DNA of 39,010 bases from Clostridia bacterium (GCA_017472255.1 JAFUQU010000047.1:1-39010); one strand, 5' to 3'. Positions 15,543 to 24,151 are shown, counted from the first letter of the stretch. Translations and numbers: made by a program. Notes: a model not told the origin generated them from the letters alone.

Positions 15543-16087
15543 AAAAAATCTCTCCTTTCCAGATAGGCGCACAGCTTTTTTCGGATGCGGAACAGCTTCA
15601 GGTTTACCGCCCTTTCCCGGATGCCGAAGCGTTCCGCCAGCGCCGCCGGGCTGTCGCAGTACCAGTAGCGGCGGACGAATAGCTGCCGGGAGGCGGCGTC
15701 CAGCGTACCGAGGAAGCCGTTGATGGCCGCCGCCAGCTCCTTCGCCTCGACGGCTTCGGAGGGCGTGCCGGACGCCGCCATGCAGTCGCCCAGTTCGTCC
15801 AGCGGAAGGGCTTTCCCCCGTTTGGCGGCGTGGGCGGACTGCCAGCGGTTGATTGCCAGCCCACGCGCGGTCATGGCGGCATAGGAGCGGAGGGACGTTG
15901 GCTTGGCGGGCGGGATGCTGTTCCAGATTTTGAGCCATGTGTCGTTGACGCACTCCTCCGTATCCTCCTCGCTGCGGAGGATATTGCGGGCGATGGCGGC
16001 AATCAGCCGCCCGTACTGCTCGGCGAGGGCGGGCAGGGCGTCCTCCGACCGCTGCTCCAGCAGCGTCAGTATGTCGTTGTCGTTCAT
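15539..16087 (-). CDS. ECF-type sigma-70 factor
   Basis: 182 residues from ATG 16087 with AAGGAGG five bases upstream (an in-frame start 10 codons earlier has no RBS). Region 2 spans LAEQYGRLIAAIARNIL, SEEDTEECVNDTWLKIW and the DNA-melting part LRSYAAMTARGLAINRWQ; region 4 holds RQLFVRRYWYCDSPAALAERFGIRERAVNLKLFRIRKKL. No region 1 or long region 3, so it is an ECF (group 4) sigma factor that redirects RNA polymerase to a small stress or envelope regulon. No TTGACA box precedes it; TGAAATC (minus strand, 16150-16144) is a possible self-recognised -35, which I hold with low confidence. The stop overlaps the next gene's start. Confidence 0.92.
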   Translation of the reverse strand: MNDNDILTLLEQRSEDALPALAEQYGRLIAAIARNILRSEEDTEECVNDTWLKIWNSIPPAKPTSLRSYAAMTARGLAINRWQSAHAAKRGKALPLDELGDCMAASGTPSEAVEAKELAAAINGFLGTLDAASRQLFVRRYWYCDSPAALAERFGIRERAVNLKLFRIRKKLCAYLERRDFL

Positions 16088-16160
16088 GGGAACCTCCTTG
16101 GTTTTTTGAGCGCTCACCTATAATAACCGGATTCTGGAGAAAAGATTTCACCAAAACACG

Positions 16161-16188
16161 AAAAAATCTCCCGCGAGGGAGATTTTTT
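16161..16188 (-). terminator. Terminator of the dehydrogenase gene
   Basis: AAAAAATCTCCC pairs over 12 bp with GGGAGATTTTTT around a 4-base loop, 12 bases after the stop at 16201. Confidence 0.9.
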
Positions 16189-16200
16189 CATTGATTCAAC

Positions 16201-17214
16201 TTACTCGCCCCACTTGAACTGGGTCACGATGGGGAAATTGCGGTCGTTGATCAGCCGATCGTACACCGCCTGACACTCGTCGGGGGTGTGCTGCTCGCGA
16301 ACCATGTCCGCCAGCTTCATCCGTCCGGAGGCGCAGAGCTTGAGCACCGCGCGGATGTCGTCCTGATGGGTGAAATAGCCGGGGTGGGATTCCTGCATGG
16401 GGCGTGCGTTGGTGTGCGCGCCGATGAGCTGAATGCCGGGGCAGTGTACCTTGCGATAGTAGTCGATGGTGAAATTCTTGTCCCGGGTGCAGCCAAGCAG
16501 CGCCACGCGCCCGAACTTCGCCATGCAGTCCAGCGTCTCGTCAAGACCTGCGCCAACGCCGGTCACTTCAATGGCGGCGTTCACACCGCCGCCCGTCAGC
16601 GACTTCACCGTCTGGGCAAAATCGGGTGCCAGCGGGTCGAGGGCGTAGTCCGCCCCTCCTGCCAAAGCCTCGGCGCGGCGGGATTCCACGGGATCGGCGG
16701 CGATGATGGGCGTGGCGCCCGCCGCACGCAGCAGACGAACGGCCAGCTGTCCCAGCAGACCCAGACCCATGACCATGGCGGATTCGCCCAGCTCCACCCG
16801 GCATTTGCGCACAGCCGCCAGCGGGAAGGTTGCGATGAAGCTGAACGCGGCCTCGTCGAAGGAGATGCCGTCCTGCTCAATCTTCACAGCCTGCGAAGCG
16901 GGAACAAGGTTATAGCTGGAGTGGGTGCCCCAGAAGACCACCACCCGGTCGCCTTCCTTCACATGGGTGACGCCCGCGCCGGTCTTCACCACTGTACCCG
17001 CCGAGCTGTAGCCCGACGCCCGGGGAAATTTAACGCTGGGAGCGTTGGCGCCCGCCACGTTGGCGTCGCCGGTGATGTTGGCGCGCTCGGTGCCCGGGCT
17101 GACAGTGCTGACGGCGGTTTTGACCAGCACCTGTCCCGCTCCCGGCTCGCCAATCGTCCTTTCAATCAGCGCAGCTTTATTGACCTCCGGAAAAATAATC
17201 TGTTGAACGTTCAT
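16201..17214 (-). CDS. Medium-chain dehydrogenase, zinc-less type
   Basis: 337 residues from ATG 17214 (GAAAGGA about 9 bases upstream; a TTG at 17223 is in frame but too close to it). The fold is that of MDR alcohol dehydrogenases: an N-terminal GroES-like domain (about 1-120) and a Rossmann domain with GLGLLGQLA near residue 150 for NAD(P). Where zinc enzymes have the catalytic Cys, this one reads STVSPGTERA, and no four-Cys structural zinc loop is visible, so it belongs to the SPGTE group that probably oxidises or reduces sugars or polyols without catalytic zinc. A 330-base leader and a promoter with two AraC-type half-sites precede it, so it is likely induced together with the neighbouring solute-binding protein. 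Confidence 0.87.
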   Translation of the reverse strand: MNVQQIIFPEVNKAALIERTIGEPGAGQVLVKTAVSTVSPGTERANITGDANVAGANAPSVKFPRASGYSSAGTVVKTGAGVTHVKEGDRVVVFWGTHSSYNLVPASQAVKIEQDGISFDEAAFSFIATFPLAAVRKCRVELGESAMVMGLGLLGQLAVRLLRAAGATPIIAADPVESRRAEALAGGADYALDPLAPDFAQTVKSLTGGGVNAAIEVTGVGAGLDETLDCMAKFGRVALLGCTRDKNFTIDYYRKVHCPGIQLIGAHTNARPMQESHPGYFTHQDDIRAVLKLCASGRMKLADMVREQHTPDECQAVYDRLINDRNFPIVTQFKWGE

Positions 17215-17553
17215 GATATCCAATCCTTTCGTTTAAGGGGTACGCGCTTTTACGACCTCGCGACGCGAGGTCGTGGAAAAGGCTGTGCAAAAGCTTTAGA
17301 AGAGGGTTTTTCTTGGCTTTCCTTCGGGACGGTTTACCGTCCCGATATGCTCTTCACCCACGGAGGAACGCTTTCAGATTTGTTCGCGAGTGCAGCGCAG
17401 CTGATAGGACAGTGCGAACACACTGCTGGCGACAGAGAGCGATTTGTCTCCAGGGGCCCCCACCCCTTACGGCAAATCGGGTCACATCAGACTTGTTTGG
17501 CGGGTGAGGTTACTTTGCTTTTGGCTTTGTTATGGCGTTTGTGCGATATTTTT
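17215..17553 (-). other. Long structured leader of the dehydrogenase gene
   Basis: The expected transcript starts near 17547 and the coding region at 17214. In between lie two perfect hairpins, ACGACCTCGC-GAC-GCGAGGTCGT (17252-17274) and CGGGACGG-TTTA-CCGTCCCG (17325-17344), without T-tracts. An open frame at 17313-17507 on the plus strand has no RBS and matches nothing I know. The middle part may be a dispersed intergenic element. No known riboswitch is recognised. Confidence 0.4.
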
Positions 17554-17617
17554 ATTATAGCATGGTTTGGACAGCCGAAAAAGTCACGATTCTGCATGGG
17601 AAGGTCACAATTCTCCA
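17554..17617 (-). promoter_or_regulatory. Activator-dependent promoter with tandem AraC-type half-sites
   Basis: Minus-strand TATAAT (17559-17554) has no -35 match at the proper place. GTCACGATTCTGCA (17583-17596) and GTCACAATTCTCCA (17604-17617) are direct repeats exactly 21 bp apart, the near one abutting the -35 position. This is the layout of AraC I1/I2 sites. The same motif occurs at 19203-19216. Confidence 0.8.
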
Positions 17618-17630
17618 AACCATTTTGATT

Positions 17631-19121
17631 TTACTGGCAGTTTTCGGCGATGTCTGCCATGTATTCCTCCAGCGCGGCGTTGACGGCGGACTGCTTGGAA
17701 GCCAGCGTGGAAGCAAAGCTGCCCTCGCTATGCAATGCCTGCCAGTAGGGACGAACCGGGTCGGACAGGGCGTTGTTGAACATATAGCCGAAGTCGAGGA
17801 CGAAGCTGTCATGGATGATATCGAACATCCGGGCGGAATCGTCGTCGTTGGAATATTTGGTCTTCATCGCTACCTCGAAGTAAGCGGGAAGCAGCTTGGT
17901 GTAGTTGGACGCGCCCAGCGCTTCATAGACCGCGCCCGCCATATCCGGGTCGCCGCAGGTTACGGGCATGGAGAAGGCGTTATGGGTGGAACGGCTGGAG
18001 GACTGATAGTTCTCCTGATCCTCGTCCAGCTTGGGGAAGGGCAGCACGCCGTAGGAATCCTTCATATTACGCAGCAGGCTGACGGCGTCGTCCATCTGGG
18101 CGGTGATCATCAGCACATTGCCGGATGTGAACTGGGTGGTCAGGCTGTTGTAGCTGTCGATCCGCTCCGGAATGGCGTTGGTGATATCCGGATCGTAGAA
18201 AATGCCGGTGCTTTCGTTGAGCAGGGTATACAGCTTGTCGCAGATATCCGAATCCCGCTGGCTGCCCAGCACATATTCCCATTCGCCGGACTCATTCTTT
18301 TCGAAGAAACTGATCTGCGTGGAACCCATGAAGCCGTACAGGTGGGTGTAGTCGTGAATCATGAAGCCGATGTTATCCGCCGAGTCGTATTTGCCGTCGG
18401 CGTTGAGATCCTGGGATGCGATGGCGGCAAGTTCCATGACCTTGTCCAGCGTCCACTGCCCGTTGTCCACCAGAGTGTAGAGATTCTCCAGCTGATAGGT
18501 TTCGGCCAGGTCGTGGTTGAAATAGATGCAGAAGGAATTTTTCAGATAGCCGATGGAGACGTCGCCCGAGGCGAAGAAGAGCTTATTGTCCACGGTAACG
18601 GTTTCGGTCAGACCCTTGAGGTACCAGGGCTGGTCGAAGTCCATGTACTTGTTCTGGGTCAGGTCGAGGAAGATGCCGTTTCTCATCATGACCGTGGAGT
18701 TGCCGATCATCAGGTCAACCCAGTCGTAGGTATCGTCCCCCGCCAGCACGGACGAGGTGATATGATCCATGTACTCCTGGCGAACGCTGGTCAGATGACC
18801 TTCCCGGCGCACCGTTTCGATGTACACGTTCAGCCGTTCTTCCACCGAGCGGATGCTCTCGTACAGCGTATCGTTGACGATGTCGCCGTTGGATTCGTCG
18901 GTGAAGAATTCGTCGGCGATTTCGTCCCGGTAAAGGAAGGTGACGGTTTCGCCGCCGAAATTGAGATCGTCGGGCAGATTGTCCGCATAGGGGGACGTGG
19001 TTTCGGTGGGAGCGGTGGTGGTATTGGCGGTGGTGGTTTCGGCGGGGGATTCGCCGCCGCAGGATGTGCAGCCCGTCAGCAGGGCGCAGAGAAGCAGAAT
19101 TGTAGTCGCGCGTTTGTTCAT
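17631..19121 (-). CDS. Extracellular solute-binding lipoprotein (carbohydrate type), orphan
   Basis: 496 residues; AAAGGAG lies eight bases before ATG 19121. A lipoprotein signal ends in LLTGC with Cys18 as the lipidated residue, followed by a Thr/Ser/Ala linker (about 22-45) that spaces the protein from the membrane. The mature part is a family 1-like extracellular binding fold, with blocks such as WVDLMIGNST, FFASGDVSIGYL, ADNIGFM, SYGVLPFPKLDED and NAFSMPVTCGDPD, and captures probably an oligosaccharide for an ABC importer. No permease or ATPase gene is near, so it must use one encoded elsewhere. It is divergent from an AraC regulator gene and is a paralogue of the protein at 22700. Confidence 0.88.
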   Translation of the reverse strand: MNKRATTILLLCALLTGCTSCGGESPAETTTANTTTAPTETTSPYADNLPDDLNFGGETVTFLYRDEIADEFFTDESNGDIVNDTLYESIRSVEERLNVYIETVRREGHLTSVRQEYMDHITSSVLAGDDTYDWVDLMIGNSTVMMRNGIFLDLTQNKYMDFDQPWYLKGLTETVTVDNKLFFASGDVSIGYLKNSFCIYFNHDLAETYQLENLYTLVDNGQWTLDKVMELAAIASQDLNADGKYDSADNIGFMIHDYTHLYGFMGSTQISFFEKNESGEWEYVLGSQRDSDICDKLYTLLNESTGIFYDPDITNAIPERIDSYNSLTTQFTSGNVLMITAQMDDAVSLLRNMKDSYGVLPFPKLDEDQENYQSSSRSTHNAFSMPVTCGDPDMAGAVYEALGASNYTKLLPAYFEVAMKTKYSNDDDSARMFDIIHDSFVLDFGYMFNNALSDPVRPYWQALHSEGSFASTLASKQSAVNAALEEYMADIAENCQ

Positions 19122-19152
19122 CGTGTTTTCTCCTTTGTTTTAGGGTGAATTC

Positions 19153-19216
19153 ATTATATCACATTGACAAATGCGAAAAAATATGCTATACTGTCAGAAA
19201 AGGTCACGATTCTGCA
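19153..19216. promoter_or_regulatory. Divergent promoters of the binding protein and AraC genes with shared operator
   Basis: Plus: TTGACA (19164-19169), 17 bp, TATACT (19187-19192), for araC. Minus: TATAAT (19158-19153) with no -35 match, for the binding protein. GTCACGATTCTGCA (19203-19216) sits on the araC transcript start, suited to autorepression, and begins exactly 50 bp from the minus -10 box, the same distance as the far half-site at 17604 from its own -10. Confidence 0.8.
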
Positions 19217-19227
19217 CGGAGGTATTT

Positions 19228-20001
19228 ATGAGAGGCTTCGATACCTGCTATCTTACCCATTTTGACGTCTTCCGCTACGAGCGGGAAGACCGCACGATCA
19301 ATCATATTCTTCTTGGTTCTCCGAAAAATTATCTGGCGGTTATGCTGTCCGGATACGCCCGCTTCCGCACCGGCGGAAGCTGCATCGAAATTCGCCCCGG
19401 CGAGCTGCTTTACCTGCCCCAGAGCTGCATCTACACCTCCGAATGGTACTGCGAACCGACCTGCGAATTCTACTCGGTGGGCTTTATTTTCAGTGTTTTC
19501 GGCGAGAACGCCCGCTTCCTGCCGCAGAAGCTGCCGGATTCGGACGGTCGTATGCTGGAAGCTGTGAACAGCATCTGGTACAATTCGGAAGAGCATAAGC
19601 CGCTGGCGCTGTCGGCGTTCTACGAGCTGTACGATGTGCTGCTAACAAGGCTTGCCGAGCGTTCGCAGTACCGCACCCGGGTCAGCATCACCCCCGCGCT
19701 GGAGTGCATGGAACAGCACACGGCGGGTGGATTTGACATTCCGTATCTCGCCCGGCTCTGCCACATGAGCGAATCGGCGTTTTACGCGGCGTTCCGGGAG
19801 CAGACCGGCTTCACACCGGTGGAATACAAGAATCTGCTGCGCTGCCGAACGGCGGTGAATCTGCTCTGCACCACCGATCACACGGTGGAGACCATCGCCG
19901 GAATGGTCGGCTGCTCCACCGCCGAATACCTCCGCCGCCTGCTGATGAAAACCACCGGCAAAACGCCAAAGCAGATACGGGCGGAAAAGCTGACGATATA
20001 A
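19228..20001 (+). CDS. AraC-family regulator, likely local activator
   Basis: 257 residues from ATG 19228 (GGAGG at 19218-19222). The N-terminal half (about 1-140) is a cupin-like ligand-binding domain (GYARFRTGG, IRPGELLYLP). The C-terminal half has two helix-turn-helices: FDIPYLARLCHMSESAFYAAFREQTGFTPVEYKNLLR and VETIAGMVGCSTAEYLRRLLMKTTGKTPKQIR. The second shows the AraC consensus with a slightly unusual CSTAEYLRRL recognition helix. It is divergent from the binding-protein gene; a repeated 14-base motif in its own promoter, the binding-protein promoter region and the dehydrogenase promoter is its probable site. It most likely switches on uptake and oxidation of one carbohydrate. Confidence 0.93.
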   Translation: MRGFDTCYLTHFDVFRYEREDRTINHILLGSPKNYLAVMLSGYARFRTGGSCIEIRPGELLYLPQSCIYTSEWYCEPTCEFYSVGFIFSVFGENARFLPQKLPDSDGRMLEAVNSIWYNSEEHKPLALSAFYELYDVLLTRLAERSQYRTRVSITPALECMEQHTAGGFDIPYLARLCHMSESAFYAAFREQTGFTPVEYKNLLRCRTAVNLLCTTDHTVETIAGMVGCSTAEYLRRLLMKTTGKTPKQIRAEKLTI

Positions 20002-20039
20002 ATGAGGCTGACGCGCGAAAGCGCGTCAGCCTCATTTAT
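19998..20039. terminator. Bidirectional terminator
   Basis: A 19-bp perfect stem (ATAAATGAGGCTGACGCGC and complement) with a GAAA loop, including the araC stop codon, between convergent genes. Confidence 0.92.
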
Positions 20040-20045
20040 GTCATA

Positions 20046-20840
20046 TCACACGCTTTCCGGCGTGGCGATTCCGAAGTTAGCCGCCACGGGAGCGATCAGC
20101 ACCCGTCCGGTGCCGCGGTAGACGTTGACCAGCCCTTCCTTGGACGCGGCGGAACCGATGAGCGTTTTGGTGGTGCGTTCCACGGTGAACTTCAGCGATT
20201 CCGACCAGACGATGGCCATGCTGCCGTCGATTTTCAGCGTGTCGTCCTGAAGCTCCACTTCGATCAGCTCCTCGCGGGGAACGGGGGATTCCAGCACCGC
20301 CACGCCGCTTCCGGTGAGCGCGGTGGAGAACAGTCCTTCGCCGCCAAGCACCGCCGACGATACGCTGGCGCGTGCGACCACGCTCAGGTTTACGCTGTTT
20401 TCGCAGGCGAGGAACAGCCCGTCTTCGATGACCATATTTCCGTTCCAGCGGGCTAAATCCTCAAACAGCACGTAGCGGTAGGTCGGCTCCAGAATCAGCA
20501 GACCTTCGCCCACATACTGGGGCTTGATGGCGGACTCGCCCGTGACCTTGCTGCCCACGAATTTTTTAACCAGATCGCCCGCGCCCTTGACGTTGGTGGC
20601 GGCTTCGACCTGACCGATCATCATCTGCATGGCGCCCGACTGAATCGTAACGCCCGTCTTTCCGTCCAGCGACGCGATGACCTGCCGCTTGCGGACGTTC
20701 ATCTCCTGCGCAAAATACGCCGTCGCCGCCGAAGCGGGGGACACGGAGATATCTCTGTCATACTCCAGCAGCTGGAAGCATCCAGCCGTTTCCGTGATGT
20801 GGTGAATTTTGCTTGCCTGCATTAAGTTGGTTTTGAACAT
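20046..20840 (-). CDS. AIM24-family protein
   Basis: 264 residues; AGGAG precedes ATG 20840. The sequence follows the AIM24 (TerB-associated/mitochondrial biogenesis AIM24) beta-barrel pattern: FAQEMNVRKRQVIASLDG, QSGAMQMMIGQVEA, GEGLLILEPTYRYV and the Gly-rich VLGGEGLFSTALTGSG segment. Function of bacterial AIM24 proteins is not settled; they are soluble, oligomeric and often linked to stress or tellurite-type gene sets. It follows the glycosidase gene after only 37 bases with no promoter in between, so both share a transcript, though a functional link is not evident. Confidence 0.88.
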   Translation of the reverse strand: MFKTNLMQASKIHHITETAGCFQLLEYDRDISVSPASAATAYFAQEMNVRKRQVIASLDGKTGVTIQSGAMQMMIGQVEAATNVKGAGDLVKKFVGSKVTGESAIKPQYVGEGLLILEPTYRYVLFEDLARWNGNMVIEDGLFLACENSVNLSVVARASVSSAVLGGEGLFSTALTGSGVAVLESPVPREELIEVELQDDTLKIDGSMAIVWSESLKFTVERTTKTLIGSAASKEGLVNVYRGTGRVLIAPVAANFGIATPESV

Positions 20841-20877
20841 GTTTTTTTCTCCTTTGAACTTTGGATTGTGTCAGCCG

Positions 20878-22503
20878 TCAAACGATTTTCTGCACCAGCA
20901 GAACCCAGTCTGCCTTGTCGGGCTTTAATTCCGCTTTCCAGCTGTGGTGCGCGTCGGGATGGAAGGTGCGCTCGGGCAGGTATTCGCCGCTCCTCGGATT
21001 GAACCAGCGATAGTGGTAATCGCTGTCGTCAAGGCAGGTCAGCCGCCCGGTTGCGTGGTCGGGATTGCAGAAATAGAGCACGATGGTTTCCCGTTCGTCG
21101 GTGGCGATGGCGTGGTAGCTTTCGCCGTCGGGAACGAAGTAGAGCGGCGAGTCAAAGCGGGGAATGAGCTTCCACCATTCCAGCTTTTGAAGAAATTCGC
21201 GCATATAGTTGACCTGATATGCCGTCTCAAACTCAAGGCTCTTTGACCACGGCACCTGTTTATCCTCCGGCGTGATGGTGTCAACGCCGTCGGACGATGT
21301 GCTATGGATGTCGTAGGTGCTCTTGTAATACCACATATCGATGCAGCCGTAGCCATAGCCGTAGAAGCCGTTGAGCAGACCCAGCCAGCCCTCGGAGCGT
21401 GCGCCGAAATGCTTTGTCCAGAGGTAGTCATATTTCGATTCGTAGAGGATGCAGACCTTGCCCTGACCGTTCAGCATGGCGTCCTTGGCGAAATCATAGC
21501 TGATGGGCGTGTTCAGGTTTCGTCCCCACTGGAAGCCGTACCAGGTGTGTCCGTCCACGTTCCGGAAGGAGGATGTGGAGGCGCAGGTGCCGTCCGGACC
21601 CGGCTGGGGATTCATGAAGCAGAATTCCATATGGGCGGTCATCGGATGGGCGTGGGGATCGTTTTGATGCAGACCTTCGGCGATGAGCTTATAGGGGTTG
21701 GTGCCGCCGGTGAATCGCTTCTGGTCGCCCCGGGTGTAATAGAAATCGTTGTCCACCTCCTGCCCCAGCGTCCAGAGCACCGGGTAGGCGGAATAGCGCG
21801 CCGCCCAATAGCGCCCAAGGCGGCGGAGGTAAGCGGCATCGTCGTAGCGGGCGAATTGAACCAGCGTGCTGGGGAAAACCAGCTGGGCGTTGGCGTGAAC
21901 CAGACCCTTGGACGCGATGCAGGCGAAGCGGCGGTCGAGGTCGCGGAAGCCTTCGATGTCGTTCTCGTCCAGTCCTTCGCTCAGGTCGTATTTCGCGCCG
22001 ATGGGTTCGGACTGATAGACGGTGAAGCCCTGTTCGGCGCGGCGGTTCACGATGTGGCAGAAGTGGGAGGTGCAGTCGATATCCCCCGCGTGATCGCCCG
22101 GCTCGTCGAATTCCTCCATGGCGAAGTTCCAGTGGGTGTCGCCCAGATAGAAGAAGGGCGTGCCGTCGGCGTAGGTGAAATAGCGGACGCCGGGTGTGGT
22201 TTTGATAAAGCCTCGGCGGTAGATTGCAAGCTCGCCGTCATATTCGGTGCAGCGGATGCTGCCGCTGCCGCAAAGTCCGGCATCCCCGGGATTGGTGCAG
22301 CGAGCCTCCCAGCTCCATAGACCGGGGGCTGGCAGGGAAAAGCGTGTCCGCCAGAGATTTCCGCCGTCCCAGAACGCGGGAACGGTCATGCAGGTATCGC
22401 CGCAGGTGAAGATAACGTCGAGATCGACGTCTTCGAAAGGGTTCGCATAGGTGACGCTGCTGTGAAAGGCAAGCTCATTGGCGAGCCAGGTTTGGGTGTT
22501 CAT
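20878..22503 (-). CDS. Glycoside hydrolase, DUF5060-DUF4038 (GH140-like)
   Basis: 541 residues from ATG 22503 (CAGGAG six bases upstream; the open frame extends 19 codons further without an RBS). An N-terminal beta domain of the DUF5060 kind (about 1-95, with PAFWDGGNLWRTRFSLPAPGLW) precedes a DUF4038 TIM barrel (about 100-430) with YLGDTHWNF (Asp122) and WTLGQEVDND (Glu249), the probable acid/base positions, and a C-terminal beta domain. GH140 members such as the Bacteroides apiosidase cleave apiose from rhamnogalacturonan II; other DUF4038 proteins have other sugars. No signal peptide, so it would act inside the cell on imported oligosaccharides, which suits the neighbouring binding proteins. 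Exact substrate unknown. Confidence 0.87.
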   Translation of the reverse strand: MNTQTWLANELAFHSSVTYANPFEDVDLDVIFTCGDTCMTVPAFWDGGNLWRTRFSLPAPGLWSWEARCTNPGDAGLCGSGSIRCTEYDGELAIYRRGFIKTTPGVRYFTYADGTPFFYLGDTHWNFAMEEFDEPGDHAGDIDCTSHFCHIVNRRAEQGFTVYQSEPIGAKYDLSEGLDENDIEGFRDLDRRFACIASKGLVHANAQLVFPSTLVQFARYDDAAYLRRLGRYWAARYSAYPVLWTLGQEVDNDFYYTRGDQKRFTGGTNPYKLIAEGLHQNDPHAHPMTAHMEFCFMNPQPGPDGTCASTSSFRNVDGHTWYGFQWGRNLNTPISYDFAKDAMLNGQGKVCILYESKYDYLWTKHFGARSEGWLGLLNGFYGYGYGCIDMWYYKSTYDIHSTSSDGVDTITPEDKQVPWSKSLEFETAYQVNYMREFLQKLEWWKLIPRFDSPLYFVPDGESYHAIATDERETIVLYFCNPDHATGRLTCLDDSDYHYRWFNPRSGEYLPERTFHPDAHHSWKAELKPDKADWVLLVQKIV

Positions 22504-22595
22504 AGGGTTCTCCTGAAAATTTATTCTCAAATGGCATTTTCTTTCATGCATCGCTGGCATGCACCGCTGGGAAGCCGCGGCATTTGGATGCTTTC

Positions 22596-22624
22596 ATTAT
22601 AGCATACGATCGGCGATTTGTCAA
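22596..22624 (-). promoter_or_regulatory. Promoter of the GH140-like/AIM24 operon
   Basis: Minus-strand TTGACA (22624-22619), 17 bp, TATAAT (22601-22596), preceded by ATGC. A degenerate copy of this stretch lies at 25381-25430. Confidence 0.88.
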
Positions 22625-22655
22625 TCCGTTTTTGCCATCGGCGCTGGACTGCGCG

Positions 22656-22687
22656 AAAAAGAAGGCGCTGCATCTGCGTGCAGCACC
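22656..22687 (-). terminator. Terminator of the second binding-protein gene
   Basis: Minus strand GGTGCTGCA pairs with TGCAGCGCC (9 bp, one G-T) and TTCTTTTT follows, 13 bases after the stop at 22700. Confidence 0.88.
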
Positions 22688-22699
22688 TCCGCCGAAAAT

Positions 22700-24151
22700 T
22701 TATTCATTCGCGAGTTCTTCCATCGTGGAAGTGATTTTCTGCCGGATTGACGATTCATATTCGGCCGCGATGGTGGCGTAGCCGCCGCTTCTTTCGGCGA
22801 TGGCCTCTCCGATTTTGTCGGTCAGCTCAGCCGTCCAGCCGAACGAGAATCCGATATCAAAGATCATTGTTCTGCGGATGATATCGAGCATTTCGATGGA
22901 TTCCTCGTTGCGAAGCTGCTTCTGCGACACGCGGTAATCGTAATAAATCGGAAGAATATCCGTGTAGCTCTGATATGCCATTGCGTCCATGATAATTCCG
23001 GCGCGTTCGGGGTCGGGATTGGTCACGGGAACGGTCAGCATCAGCTCATAGCGTGTGCGGTATGTGTAATAATCCTCCTGCGCCTCGTAGTATTTGGGCG
23101 CGGGAACAACGCCGTAGTTGTCGTTCATGTCGCGGTATTTCGACGATGCCTTCAGCTCGGCCAGCACAAACAGCGCCCGTCCGTTTTTGAAAATCGTCTC
23201 GTAATGGCTGTTGGCGTTGGAGGAATTCTGGGTCAGCATGGCGCCCTCGTCGGCGAAGATGGAATCCAGCTTATCGAGCACATTGTAAAACCGTTCGCCC
23301 ACGGAAAAAGCCGGGGTTCCGTTATTGATCGTAATGAGCTGCACGCCGCCGCCTGTGATCAGCTCGCTGTATCCGGACTTCTGGGAAGTCAGGCCATAGA
23401 GCGCGCTTCCGGCTTCGTCCCATGTAAAGCTGTCGTCGCCGTTCAGATTGGTGCCGGCCTTGATGTACTGTCCCATCATATCCAGCGTCCATTTGCCGTC
23501 CCGCACAGCCTGATAAGGGGTGTCCAGACTGAGATCTTCCAGCATATCCTCGTTGAAGAAAATACCAAGCGCGCCGTCAATGGAGGAAAGGCTGGTGTAC
23601 GCAGAAGCAAAATACTGTATCTTTTCGGAGCCGATTCGGGAAGCCTGATTGACGCTCTGGTCGTAGTAATCGCTGTCCAAGCGGAATTCGGGGTAATCCA
23701 GCAGGTTATACAGATATCCTTCCGTGATGAAGGTGCCCAGATAGGTGGACGGAATAAAGCCTACATCATAAATATAATCCCCGGACAGGATGCCGGTCTG
23801 GTAAGCTTCCCAGCCGTCCCACATATCCTCCTCAACCACTTCGAAAACGATGTTGAAACGTTCCTCGATGTTTCGGTTGCGGTTGTAGACCGCGTCATCC
23901 AGAGAATCGCCGGTAGTTTCCTCTAAATCCATGGTCGTATAAAAACTCCAGGAGTTAGAGGAATTAAAAATGGTAAATACCTCGCCTTTTCCGTCATACG
24001 CGGGATAATCGTACCCGGCGGCGGAGGTTTCCGCTTTATCGGATGTGGTGCTGGCAGCGGTTGTATCTACGCCGGGCGATTCCGAGCCGCAAGAGGTCAG
24101 CAGTTGCGCGGCAAGCGACGCGAGCAGCAGAAAATGGATTGTTTTTTTCAT
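22700..24151 (-). CDS. Extracellular solute-binding lipoprotein, second orphan copy
   Basis: 483 residues; AAGGA lies upstream of ATG 24151. The signal peptide ends in LLTSC with Cys21 as lipid anchor, followed by a Ser/Thr/Ala linker (about 22-47). The body shows the same blocks as the protein at 17631: VYNRNRNIEERFNI, FFNEDMLEDLSL, WTLDMMGQYIKAG, NYGVVPAPKYYEAQEDY, VPVTNPDPERAG and FDIGFSFG, so the two are paralogues, though well diverged. Role: capture of a carbohydrate for an ABC importer whose membrane parts are not in the window. Divergent from its own AraC-type gene at 24330, repeating the layout of the first pair. Confidence 0.88.
   Translation of the reverse strand: MKKTIHFLLLASLAAQLLTSCGSESPGVDTTAASTTSDKAETSAAGYDYPAYDGKGEVFTIFNSSNSWSFYTTMDLEETTGDSLDDAVYNRNRNIEERFNIVFEVVEEDMWDGWEAYQTGILSGDYIYDVGFIPSTYLGTFITEGYLYNLLDYPEFRLDSDYYDQSVNQASRIGSEKIQYFASAYTSLSSIDGALGIFFNEDMLEDLSLDTPYQAVRDGKWTLDMMGQYIKAGTNLNGDDSFTWDEAGSALYGLTSQKSGYSELITGGGVQLITINNGTPAFSVGERFYNVLDKLDSIFADEGAMLTQNSSNANSHYETIFKNGRALFVLAELKASSKYRDMNDNYGVVPAPKYYEAQEDYYTYRTRYELMLTVPVTNPDPERAGIIMDAMAYQSYTDILPIYYDYRVSQKQLRNEESIEMLDIIRRTMIFDIGFSFGWTAELTDKIGEAIAERSGGYATIAAEYESSIRQKITSTMEELANE

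Noticed and set aside
15543..16154. N-terminal extension of the sigma-coupled membrane protein to 644 residues
   Set aside because: The extra part is the sigma gene read in another frame; the start at 15542 has an RBS and an ATGA overlap.
17313..17507. 64-codon plus-strand ORF in the dehydrogenase leader
   Set aside because: No RBS or promoter and no recognisable product; treated as part of a possible repeat.
17532..19148. Plus-strand open frame of 538 codons
   Set aside because: Antisense to a clear lipoprotein gene with signal peptide, RBS and codon pattern; the translation is Val/Gly/His-rich without any domain.
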